46,058 bases of DNA from Gamarada debralockiae. Its lineage: Eukaryota; Ascomycota; Leotiomycetes; Helotiales; Hyphodiscaceae. Within the stretch, counting starts at the first letter, position 1. Each line of letters begins with the position of its first letter. This document shows positions 23,960 through 33,580 of this stretch, one piece after another. Location: NCBI GenBank assembly GCA_002803225.1, contig NXFV01000340.1, positions 1 to 46,058 of the forward strand. The letters run 5' to 3'. The translations under genes were made by a program, and so were the position numbers. The notes beneath the pieces were generated by a model that had not been told where the DNA came from, ran no database searches, and saw nothing but the letters and a program-made list of their open reading frames with translations.

Positions 23960-26455
23960 ATGCAGGAAACACAAACAGCTCAGAATGGGCCTGGCGCGGC
24001 GACGGCTAGTAGATTCCCTGGACATGCTTCCAAACCCTCGAACAGCGACACGGGCTTCTCCCATGGTGCATACAGTTCAAATCAGTTCTCGATGGGAGGA
24101 TATGGAGACAGACATCCGCGCAGCAGAGCGAATATTCCTTCGATAAACACACAACCAATGCAACAAGGTCAAAATGATATGCAGACGCCAGGTACTGGTT
24201 TCGACATGCAATTCACGCCTTTACTTCCTTCGCAACTCCTGCTTGGCTCTCCTTTCCAACCAGGCACGCCAGCTGCCTTCGCAAGCCCTCAATTCCAGAA
24301 TTTTGCCGGTTTCCAACAGCAGCAACACAATCAGCAACAACAGCAGCAGCAGAACATGAACAGCCCCGTGCAGCAGATGTCCCCGCAGATGTACCAAACT
24401 CTCGTTTCCCCTTCCACATACGGTGCTCCCCAATTCTACAACCCACAATCGCCAACTGGCCAGTTTGCTACTATGAACAATCAAATGCAGCAGATGCAGA
24501 TCCAGCCTTCTTCGCCAGTCCACATGTCGCCAGGTTTAGTTTCAGGAACAAGCAGGACTGTCTACTTGGGGAACATTCCTCCAGAGACATCTGCAGAGGA
24601 GATTTTAGGGCACGTGCGCAGTGGACAGATCGAATCAGTCAGACTTTTGCCAGACAAGAACTGTGCTTTCATTTCGTTCTTAGATGGAAGCTCCGCCACA
24701 CACTTCCATTCCGACGCGATCTTGAAGAAGCTTTCGATTCGGGGACAAGATATCAAGGTTGGATGGGGAAAGCCATCTCAAGTGCCAACTTCAGTGGCCT
24801 TGGCTGTCCAGCAGTCAGGTGCTTCCAGAAATGTGTACTTGGGAAATCTTGGCGAGGAGGTTACGGAAGATGAGCTTCGCGAGGAGTTGAGCAAGTTTGG
24901 ACCGATCGATACGGTCAAGATTGTTCGCGAGAAGGCAATTGGATTTGTTCACTTCTTGTCCATTGGCAACGCGATCAAAGCTGTCGCTCAACTTCCCCAG
25001 GAGCCAAAGTGGCAATCGCCTCGACGCGTTTACTATGGAAAGGATCGATGCGCGTACGTCTCGAAGACCCAACAGCAGAACGCTGCTCAATATCTCGGGA
25101 TCGCTCCTGGATACGCTCATGTTCTTAATGGAGCTGATCGCGATCTCATCTCAAACGCCCTTGCTCAACAATCTGTGGCCGCTGCTGCTGTTGCTACCAC
25201 TGCCGGAGGAATCAACAACCTTGGCAATCGCACCGTTTATTTGGGAAACATTCATCCGGAAACCACGATTGAAGAAATTTGTAATGTTGTCAGAGGTGGC
25301 CTTTTACACCACATTCGATATATACCCGACAAGCACATCTGCTTCGTCACTTTTATTGATCCAACTTCGGCGGCTTCTTTCTACGCTTTGAGCAATTTAC
25401 AAGGCCTAATGATTCACAACAGGAGATTGAAGATTGGATGGGGAAAACATTCTGGCGCTCTTCCAGCAGCGATCGCTCTCGCCGTCAGCGGTGGCGCTTC
25501 CCGAAACGTCTACATTGGAAACTTGGACGAGTCCTGGACCGAGGAGAGACTGAGACAGGACTTCTCTGAATATGGTGAAATTGAGCTCGTCAACACCCTT
25601 CGAGAGAAGAGTTGCGCGTTCGTCAACTTCACCAACATCGCGAACGCCATCAAGGCCATCGAAGCTGTGCGAGGCAAGGATGATTACCGTCGCTTCAAGG
25701 TCAACTTCGGCAAGGATCGTTGCGGCAACCCTCCTCGTCAAGTCACTCAAGCTCAACAGTCCCCTCGCAATGACGGCGTCAACTCCCCTCCCCCCAACAG
25801 CGGCGGTCTCCAGCCAAGCCAGAACGGTTCTTCGCCGACAGGGTCTGCAGCACCCGGCTCCGTGAATGGCGGCCCATCTCCGAGCTTCCAGCAGCCAGCT
25901 CCCACTCCCTCCACGATCTTGAATGCCGGCAGCAACAATCCTCTTACCATGTACCTCAACCAAGTCTCTCAACAAGCCCACGCCCAGCAACAACAGCAGC
26001 AACTTGATCCCTACTCAGTAGCTCAATTGCAGCAGCAGCAACAGCAAGTTCTTGCAGCGCAACAAGCCGCTTTGTACGGAAACAGCAGCTCCTCCAACAT
26101 CGACGCTCTGGATATCCCGCAGCAGAACCAAGGAGGAATGGGTCATCAGCAGAGTGCTTCCATCAGCGGATTCCAGAACAACAACGGAACGCAGACGATG
26201 AATGGTCTTCTTGCACCAGCGAGAAGCCAGCATAACCGTGCAGTCAGTTTACCGGTTTTCGCACAGCAGGTCAATGGTTTCCAAGAGGGAGCCAACGGTG
26301 GTGAGCAGCAGAGGCGTGGACACCAATACCAGAGTTCATTCTCGGGTGGTATTGGCAATGGGAATGCGTATGGGCTGGCGATCAACGATGGTGGGATGGG
26401 TGGAGGCATGAATGGTCTTAATGGGTGGGCAGAGGAGGAAGCCGTTGGGAACTAA
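23960..26455 (+). CDS. Four-RRM RNA-binding protein, Nrd1 (negative regulator of differentiation) type
   Basis: One exon encodes 831 residues from the first in-frame ATG; the frame is open 13 codons further upstream but without an ATG. The N-terminal region is rich in Gln, Asn, Ser and Pro, with a poly-Gln run near residues 118-132. Four RRMs lie at about 197-270 ([12 protein letters not shown]), 289-365 ([11 protein letters not shown]), 423-495 ([12 protein letters not shown]) and 513-585 ([11 protein letters not shown]). Each pair ends in VGWGK/IGWGK or YGKDRC/FGKDRC, the repeating pattern known from Schizosaccharomyces pombe Nrd1. The C-terminal 240 residues are again poly-Gln and Gly-rich, prion-like. 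In fission yeast this family binds and stabilises mRNAs, including myosin light chain mRNA, and restrains sexual differentiation; the role here is inferred. A long ATG-free leader precedes it. Confidence 0.93.
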   Translation: MQETQTAQNGPGAATASRFPGHASKPSNSDTGFSHGAYSSNQFSMGGYGDRHPRSRANIPSINTQPMQQGQNDMQTPGTGFDMQFTPLLPSQLLLGSPFQPGTPAAFASPQFQNFAGFQQQQHNQQQQQQQNMNSPVQQMSPQMYQTLVSPSTYGAPQFYNPQSPTGQFATMNNQMQQMQIQPSSPVHMSPGLVSGTSRTVYLGNIPPETSAEEILGHVRSGQIESVRLLPDKNCAFISFLDGSSATHFHSDAILKKLSIRGQDIKVGWGKPSQVPTSVALAVQQSGASRNVYLGNLGEEVTEDELREELSKFGPIDTVKIVREKAIGFVHFLSIGNAIKAVAQLPQEPKWQSPRRVYYGKDRCAYVSKTQQQNAAQYLGIAPGYAHVLNGADRDLISNALAQQSVAAAAVATTAGGINNLGNRTVYLGNIHPETTIEEICNVVRGGLLHHIRYIPDKHICFVTFIDPTSAASFYALSNLQGLMIHNRRLKIGWGKHSGALPAAIALAVSGGASRNVYIGNLDESWTEERLRQDFSEYGEIELVNTLREKSCAFVNFTNIANAIKAIEAVRGKDDYRRFKVNFGKDRCGNPPRQVTQAQQSPRNDGVNSPPPNSGGLQPSQNGSSPTGSAAPGSVNGGPSPSFQQPAPTPSTILNAGSNNPLTMYLNQVSQQAHAQQQQQQLDPYSVAQLQQQQQQVLAAQQAALYGNSSSSNIDALDIPQQNQGGMGHQQSASISGFQNNNGTQTMNGLLAPARSQHNRAVSLPVFAQQVNGFQEGANGGEQQRRGHQYQSSFSGGIGNGNAYGLAINDGGMGGGMNGLNGWAEEEAVGN

Positions 26456-27925
26456 TCTCCCACTTCCTTTCACTGAGACTAAAAGTTTTCAGCTGGGGAG
26501 AGATGGGAGAGCTGGGAGAAGCAAACTTCGGATTGAATACTAGCATGGATATTGTGTTGTAATACTCCTTCCTTCTTGTATGGTTTTTTCTTTCATTTCG
26601 TCCTTTTGCGATGGTTTGGTGGCACCGGTTGAATTTGTTGCGCGCGCTGCACTGTCTTTTGCTGGGTCTGATCTGAGGTGTTATCTCGATTACTCTGCGG
26701 ATGCTAGTGGGAGGAGAGTGGTAACATAGCTGAGAGGAGAAGAAAGAATGTTATGTGTTGACTCTCGTCTTGTCTTTCCAAGTCCTGTCCCGGAACGGTG
26801 TGAGGTGGAGATGGGAATGAATAGGAGAACAAGGTTGTAATTGTAGCTAAGTAAGAGTGGAATGCGTGACAAGACACACACCTTTCATTCCCTTCATTCC
26901 CTTCATTCCCTTCATTCCCTTCATTCCCTTCATTCCCTTCATTCCCTTCATTTCCTTCATTCCCCCACTCTGTAAACGATGCATGGAGTGTCGAGACGGT
27001 GAGGTGAGGTCGACAAAGCTCGAACTCGGTCACCGAGATTAGTGAAGCCACAGCGGTAGAGTAACGGAAAAGGGCAACGAGCAACACTCGAGAGCTTTTG
27101 GAGACAGAATCGACATCGATGTTCCTAGTATCACAAAGCGTTTTGTTGCACATCACAGCTGTGCCATGATGCAAGAGTGCATCATACCCGTTTTCATGAC
27201 ACGTGTGTTTGCCTCCGTCACAGAGGTATAATTACGCAGGTAAGAGGGGACTGACAGTAAGATGTTAATTGGGATACAAGATATCAATCGATTCAATTAA
27301 TCAATTTTAGAAAGTCCCTATTCCAAGATTTCATCACAAGGCTGACCGGGATCTCGGTGAGAGCCTGATCCGCTTTTTTTCCAGAACAATCTCAACGACA
27401 CACGTCCAAAGAGCCACTACAAAATACAGCAAAGCCCCTTTTCTTTCGAGCAAAAGGACATTTTTGCCCTCTGCTATCGATACCATACCTCCCGAATCCA
27501 TCCTAGCGCGTCCTACACAGTTTCTAAAGGTCGCTAAAGGTGGGGTGCATTAGATGAGGTGGGATTGAAGTTGTGGCCATTCGTTCAGCGGCAAGGAACG
27601 ACTGAACTGTACGTGACGTGCAGAATCTTGGGTCAAATGTGGAAGTGCAAAGTTCTCCCTTAATATTGACCCCCATTATCTCTCACAGAGTGGCATGGAT
27701 AGTGGCTTGTCTCCTGAAACTGGCCAAAGTTGAGGTGCCTAACTGGTCTTCATCTCCCGCTGCAAGGCAGGAGCACATGAAACAAATCTTATATCTATCA
27801 GCCTTTCTCTTTGTTTTCTCCTCTTTCTATCTTACTTAGAGGTTTAATTCAATTTCTTCCCAATCTTTTCTTTCTCTGGGGTACCTGCTGCTCCTACCAC
27901 AGGCCAGCCTACTTAGGCTCCCGTC
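26456..27925. other. Intergenic region after NRD1-like gene
   Basis: Apart from the 9-bp minisatellite at 26886-26966, nothing definite is seen. Frames crossing the minisatellite encode only its translation (Asn-Glu-Gly on the minus strand or Phe-Ile-Pro on the plus strand) and are judged non-coding. Confidence 0.45.
26886..26966. repeat. 9-bp minisatellite (CATTCCCTT)n
   Basis: Nine head-to-tail units of CATTCCCTT lie in 81 bases. The first seven are perfect, the eighth reads CATTTCCTT and the ninth CATTCCCCC. The perfect copies suggest recent expansion by slippage. Confidence 0.97.
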
Positions 27926-28936
27926 ATGATACCAGATACTAGGAACACAGTCCCTCAGTTGAGCGGATCATCATCAGTGTTGTCGTGCAATTCAAACCCA
28001 GGACGACCAGATGATGCCGAGCGCCATGCTTCATCCTTTCGCAGTGTTAGACGACCGTCGAGCCTGCCTCTACTTCACAACCGCACTGCCCGGCGTTTGG
28101 CAGAGACTCTCCAAGCCACAGCTGCTCTAGGTAGTACTCTCGACCGGGTAATCAAGAACACGGCTGCCACAAGATCATCAGTCACTTCCCCCATTTCATA
28201 GAGCCTTACAGAAGTTTGCCTGGGCGCTACTGCCGGCTTGTTATCCATCACCATTGGGGCCAAAGTCTACGACAGTGTCACAGCTCGAGAGACCGTAAAT
28301 GCTACGAATAGAAACACTGATATCAACTCAGATGCCGGTCTTGCGAACGCCATTACGTACATGGAGAATGCGATTCCCAATGCTAAACGGTTGGGGTATG
28401 AAATTACAAAGGATGCTGCGGATATAGACGCATGTGGAACTGATGGGGGAAGTGCTGTGAACAAACACCTTGGCGATGTTAGTGGAGATAATACAGAGAG
28501 TTTGGAGAAGGGAGAGAGTAATGTCGAGCCCAGTTCATCCATGTCTTCTACGCGTCGCAATGCCAAGACGGCCAGCTATCTCTCCTACGCTTCGAAGGCT
28601 CCAGCTTCCGTTCTCCCTCAGACCAGTATCACTTCGCTCACTAGCGAAAATTCACTTGCTTCCCAGATAAAACTGCAGGCGACATTACGAGTCAATGAAG
28701 CCATGAAAGCCAAACTTCGAGAACAAAGACTGGAATCAGAACCAGGACCTTGCGTCAAAGGCCCTAATGAGTTGAAGTTCAAGAACAAGAACGCAGTGCC
28801 AAAAAGGACGGCGCTTTCAATATCGCTAGCGATACAGTTTGAGCTCGGTTCTACGATGATATACTTAGCCCTCCACGTGAGCTGCCGCTGGCTGAGACAA
28901 CGACAGATGCCTCGCCTCACGCAAGTGAGACAGTGA
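27926..28936 (+). CDS. Hypothetical protein, probably two exons, possibly decaying
   Basis: A frame from ATG 27926 runs to a TAG at 28199-28201 and continues in the same frame to 28936. A 54-bp GT-AG intron (28148-28201) would remove the stop with no frame change, giving 318 residues. Around the junction the protein has a helical stretch ending in LTEVCLGATAGLLSITIGAKVYDS, which could be one membrane or glycine-zipper segment. The rest is polar, Ser/Thr/Asn-rich. I do not recognise a family. Near 28810-28975 another frame reads protein-like text (ARFYDDILSPPRELPLAETT) after a TGA, so either a further intron or a frameshift is present and the end at 28936 is doubtful. The donor GTAATC is weak. 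Confidence 0.4.
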
Positions 28937-29199
28937 GAGTGGCTCCGCCAAGCCTCGTACCTCCACTTAACTACTAGAGCGGAGTGCTAGAACCTCTCAG
29001 GTTGCTATAACTGTCATCCGCCTAGCTCCCGAGTTGCCGAAATCCCACATCCATCCACTGCAGAGTAGACTGTAACTCCCGCAGCCCCTGCAGATCGAAC
29101 GACTCATGATAATTTGAACTTATCAAACTTCACTACCACCTCTCCCTCTCTTCAAGCTGGCAGCAATATTCCAGACCATCGAACAAGCTCCACGACCGC

Positions 29200-29633
29200 C
29201 ATAACCGGTCCCAGATCATGCCAGTACTCGCAATCCTTCAAATACAGCCGTGGTGGCTCTGGCATCAGTTCAACTTGCTGGTACTCTTACCAGGCTCATC
29301 CCTTTCAGACACTCAGCTACGGCCGTGTATGTCAATGAAAAGGCGAAAGCCGAGGGTATCAAGATCCAGGCGATAAAGAAGAATAAATCGAGCAAGAAGA
29401 AGCTGAAGCACGAGAGTGACTCTTCTGATTCTTCTGACTCGAACTCGAAAAGTACCGTGGTAAAGAAGAGAATGCCGGGCAAGAAACATAAGGATGAGGA
29501 TGGCTTTCCTGACTCTTCTGACTCAGAAATCATCGAAGAAAGAAGGTGTCGAAGAGAAAATCGAGCAAGAAGAAACGGAACGACAGTCGCTTCTGTTCCA
29601 AGAACAAGGAGCCTGAATAATGCCAATCGATGA
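29200..29633 (+). pseudogene. Lys/Ser/Asp-rich low-complexity coding remnant or terminal exon
   Basis: The frame from about 29212 to 29633 has no ATG near its start. It encodes basic and acidic low-complexity blocks: KKNKSSKKKLKH, SDSSDSSDSNSK, KKRMPGKKHKD and DSSDS. From about 29530 another frame repeats the pattern (KRKSSKKKRNDSRF), because the bases AAATCGAGCAAGAAGAA recur at about 29385 and 29558. This looks like an internally repeated tail that has shifted frame. It may be the last exon of the hypothetical gene upstream, but I cannot join them convincingly. Confidence 0.35.
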
Positions 29634-30691
29634 TACTAAAACTGTGCTTCGGAACTTCCACCGGCAGGATCTTCTACTTCGCTTTTCATCTTTCATCTGA
29701 GCTGATTATTTTTGTCTCACGTGCACACTTCGATAATTGTTATCTAGTTCAACTAGTTGCTCTGTTGCCGTATGGCGTTAGAGCATTGGAGACGTCCCGG
29801 GGGGTGGGATAAGGTGGGTATTTCATTCGTGTTCTTGATTCTTGTAAAGGAAGTTGTGTCTTTTACGACTTTTCTATGTGAAGAATGCCATATACAAAAT
29901 TGTCAACCATTGTTCTTTGGAGGAGGTTGCACCTTTACTTTAACGACTTCTGAGATACGATTTACTTGCCATACAGAATACAGTTAGTTTCCCTTCACAT
30001 TGACAGCGAGACACTCTGTGTACCTTAATTTCAAAGCTTATACCCGCGCGTCTCCTTTGCATTCCGCTCTAAGAGTGAGGTTTGAGAGGTTGATAGCAAT
30101 ATGAGGAGTTGGCCAGTTGTGGACAGAAGGAGGCTTCTGGATTGAAAACCTCGAGGAACGTGCTTGGTGGTCAGGATGATCAGGTTGTGAGATTAGAATC
30201 GATTTTCTACCCTGGTTGTATAGCTCTTTTTCTGATCTCGCTTCTCGTGATTTGTAAGTTTCAGCTCAGCTCCTCCCCTTTCCTCTAATTAGCCCCTAAT
30301 GAGGCCTCAGTCGTTCAAACAGTTTGAACCATTCAAATTTGGGGAAAAGTGAACATAGATCCTAATCGCTCAAATTGTTTAGACAATTCAAATTTTCGAG
30401 AAGTCAAAATAGGCCTCGATCGCACAGATAGTTTGAATGATTGAGTCAAGTGTGATTTCGAAATACACTCTCTACAGGGCGTATAAATTTGCGATTTGCA
30501 GCTTTAGCAATATGATTGAGTGCTCCTATCTTCCTCAAAACCATTACTTTGGAGCTTCTGAGTTCTTAGCCGCCCAAACATTGTAGTCAAAGTCTTCGGG
30601 AAATTCCATCCGCCCAGTAGTAGCATTTATCGTTATCCCGGAAACAACAACTCAATCACCCTCCTTCGACCTAATGATATCATGCTCGCTT
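29634..30691. other. Intergenic region with a diverged palindromic tandem repeat
   Basis: No gene is recognised. Besides the repeat at 30305-30457 the stretch has only short frames. Confidence 0.4.
30305..30457. repeat. Three diverged ~55-bp tandem units, the first with a perfect palindrome
   Basis: Units start at 30305, 30361 and 30414, each opening CCT(C/A)(A/G) and a TCG or ATCG core, followed by a C-A-A-A / G-T-T-T-G dyad. In unit one the dyad GTTCAAAC-A-GTTTGAAC (30313-30329) is perfect. In units two and three it has decayed. ATTCAAATTT-like text follows the dyad in units one and two. Confidence 0.6.
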
Positions 30692-31801
30692 TCATATCAA
30701 GCCCCCACCCCCCAAACTTTGAAGAATCCACCGGACGGGGCTCCGAGCAGCATCCCTAGGATCCCGTAATCTTTTAAGCGTTTTACGGTTATTGATATGT
30801 ATATGGTCGAGGATATCCGCAAGGTCTACTTCCTCGTGGAGACCGACCTCCTTCTCATTACCGGTTAAGACTTTACTAAAGTATACAGGAAGATAGGGGC
30901 GGTGATAGGATGTATATTATTGGTACGACTGAGACTGTAACAAGGATGGTGCCAAGGACAATGGTGAGAATTGTGTTGAATGGAGTGTTCATGAGCAAGT
31001 CACAGTAGGAGAATCAGCGGCAATTGATCGTCTTGAGTTTGCTGTTTCGCTCATACTCAAGACAATTATTCGTATTTCGATTTGCTGAAATGCTCGAAAA
31101 CAGTATAAGTGTTTTACTAGACATTTATAACTTATTTGCATGTCTAGAGCCAGCCGAAGTCGAAATTGGAGCACCATGTCTTGTCCAGTTCATTCGAAAA
31201 GAGCTCACGTAGGACCGAGCCATTAAGGATGTGAAAATTTATACCTCAGAAATTCCGTTCCTAGAGGATTGACTCCAGGTTTGAATAGACTATTCCTATC
31301 ATCTCTACACAATGACCAAAAAGCCTCTAACACACCTGACCGCTCGGATATTGGTTGTTCTCATCAACCTATCAATCCCATTCATCCAAATGACAAATCC
31401 CCAGAATACATTAACATGTTCATCATCCTCATCCTCATCAATCAGCTCAGCTGTGTCCAATTTGTCCTGCCATCTATTCACCCTCCCGGCCACAAACTGA
31501 TACGATTCCCACAAATCGGCATCTTTGTACTCAAAGACACTATCTGAAAGTTTGAAAATTCCAGCTCTGCTTCCGAGCTCATATTTCTCTCTGTGCTTGT
31601 TGATCTCGACTACGCGATAGAAGCTCCATATGAAGGAACCAGGAGAGTGGATAGGACAATAACTTGAGCAGCTTTAGAATTATTTGTCAGAAGGACGAAG
31701 AAAAGCGTTTGGAAGGGATAGTAGTAGTATAGAATTGCGAATAAGATGCATTCGTTATTGACCACAGTGAGGTTTGTTTGTTGTTTGCGACAGGATTTCA
31801 T
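30692..31801 (-). pseudogene. Unrecognised gene relic or unresolved multi-exon gene
   Basis: Minus-strand frames here look protein-like but do not join simply. At 31801-31610 a frame encodes a hydrophobic segment (CILFAILYYYYPFQTLFFVLL and AAQVIVLSTLLVPS). From about 31672 to 31305 a second frame, without an ATG near its start, encodes FYRVVEINKHREKYELGSRA, FEYKDADLWESYQFVAG and EHVNVFWGFVIWMN. From about 30880 to 30692 a third reads FSKVLTGNEKEVGLHEEVDL and DILDHIHINNRKTLKRLRD. Order and composition suggest a small membrane protein followed by a soluble tail. I do not know the family. It may be a decayed gene, like its neighbours, or one with introns I could not place. Confidence 0.3.
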
Positions 31802-32337
31802 CCAACTTAGGTTCAGGGTCAGGGTGTGCTCTCAGGTGCTTGAAAATGCTCATTTCCTCTACAACGAATAGGGTTTTGCAACTAGTTCTAACAGCGCTTA
31901 GCCCGGGATTTCGAAATTTATAGTGTATTTCGGAGAGCTTCAGGCTCTTATTCGCTAATTTCCCACCGCATAGACCGCTAATTTTCTTCGGCTACAGTGT
32001 CCCAACCCCTTTATGCACACTTAAGGGGTTTCAGTTTTGCATTATAAGTACCTGACGCTCGAAGGGACGAATATTCATTTGTCAACGATACGCATATCCA
32101 GCATTTTGAATTTTCGCCCCTTGAAAGGCAAAGTTTGAAAACCTCAAGTAGAGATTGCTTCATCAAGTTCGATCAAGTCACGAGACTCCACGTATTTTAC
32201 TGTTTTACTGTGTACCTTGCTTCAGCAACTTCATTTTCAATGCAACACAATCCAATTTTTCAAGTAAAATTGTCATTTCTCATTCATTATATATACTAGT
32301 TCTGTTCCGGACAGATCTTTGTTCCGATTGGCCTACA
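31802..32337. other. Intergenic region between two relics
   Basis: I see no supportable gene in this stretch; frames are short and AT-rich. Confidence 0.4.
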
Positions 32338-33024
32338 TCAGCGTGTCGCTCCACCTCCCTCCTGTTGCTTCATCCATTGTTCCTCCAGCAACTTCAGTCC
32401 GAGTTCCCTGTTCACAAGAATTTGCGCTTCCGTCTCGTCGCACGCTCTCAATCCGGGCAACGCCCATTGATGAGGATGAGAGTATTCATGACAGCGAAGA
32501 TCCCACAAACTACTCCCATCCGACTGCTGTGCAGCTTCGCAAACCTCAAAGTCCAGCTCTTCCCAGCCACTTCCAACAAACCAATCCCTATACTCCCAGA
32601 AGAAAGTCTCCATCACCTTCTTTGCTTTTTAGGTAACATTCTCAGATGGTAAATTATCATGGAACAGCGGCTTGCACTCCTCGAAGGAGACTGCGATGAC
32701 GGTCCAATGACAGTCGCCCGCATTGTACGGAATCACAAGCACTTCTGGGTGAGGAGCGAGGAAGCATGGGATGTCGAGTTTGGAACGGTCGGCATTGTCT
32801 TGCAAGTCGCTTTCGTACAGCCGCAGCCAGCTTGGGTCGAGAAGACTGATCTAATGCCGGGTGGAAGGGTTTCGTTGGTGGGTAAGCTGAATCCGGATGC
32901 AAGTGTCTGTCCACCAGCCGTGCCTCGATCCCATCGCTTCGAAGTCTTCGGCAGCAATTGGAATCAAGTGGGTCAGTATCGATGGAGTCCCCGGTTCCTC
33001 CATGACTGGGGCTCTGGGAGGCAT
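32338..33024 (-). pseudogene. Relic of an Ulp1/SENP-type (C48) cysteine protease
   Basis: A single minus-strand frame from ATG 33024 down to 32338 reads as one protein of about 228 codons, interrupted by TAG (32851-32853) and TAA (32629-32631). Blocks recall the Ulp1 fold: HGWWTDTCIRIQL corresponds to the WLND..I motif, IPYNAGDCHWTVIAVSF carries the catalytic His-Trp, and PLFHDNL the catalytic Asp. QQSDGSS provides the oxyanion Gln. Immediately after this, a one-base shift near 32507-32510 moves the Cys motif into another frame, where it reads CGIFAVMNTLILINGR. The original frame then resumes as RACDETEAQILVNREL. With two stops and two compensating shifts around the nucleophile, this copy cannot make an active enzyme. 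Such proteases remove SUMO or ubiquitin-like modifiers. In fungi they also occur in transposons, which this copy does not show. Confidence 0.7.
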
Positions 33025-33580
33025 TTTTGATTGGGTCAAGTAGTGGGTTTGGAACGAGAGCTTTTGATGTCAATGGATGATGAAAAGAAGAGATATTTCG
33101 AGCTTGATGTGATGATTTGTTGATGAATCCATACTATTGGAGCCCTTTATGTTTTTGACCCGATGTTTGTACAGATGCCATTGTTGGTTTTGCAAGATCA
33201 CTTGTATCAAAAGGCCCCTTTCAGTCAATTGACAAGGACGATGTCGCTAGTAAGAAAGTCTAAAGGCTTTTGTCCTTCTCCATTGATGGGTGATGCCTAT
33301 TGAACAATCCAAACTAAAGAACCTTTGTAGATGCTACAAAAGATATTCAAGTTGGTATATCAACCTTGCTTGATAGGCATTAATATAACGGGAAGCAATA
33401 TATTGAGAATTGATACGTTTTCTCAAGTGTTGTAGCTCAGGACGAAATAGGGGCTGAAGCGGAGGTCGGGTGACCTGTATACTGGTTGCCCAACCCAGTT
33501 GCGCCTCTCATGCTCCCGGCCTCTCTCGCACATGCCACCACATTCTAATTTGCGGCCCAACCTACCCATTCCTGCGTGTG
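33025..33580. other. Intergenic region upstream of the Ulp1 relic, downstream of the CorA-like gene
   Basis: No gene is recognised. It includes the presumed promoter side of the relic and the 3' UTR of the CorA-like gene. Confidence 0.4.

Noticed and set aside
25406..26002. Minus-strand frame of 198 codons opposite the NRD1-like gene
   Set aside because: Antisense shadow of the RRM4 and Gln-rich coding region.
26704..27174. Minus-strand frame of 156 codons containing Asn-Glu-Gly repeats
   Set aside because: The protein repeat is only the translation of the 9-bp minisatellite; the flanks show no family or codon-use support.
32659..33030. Plus-strand frame of 123 codons overlapping the Ulp1 relic
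   Set aside because: Its length is tempting, but the minus strand shows ordered Ulp1 active-site blocks over the same bases, so the plus frame is taken as a shadow.
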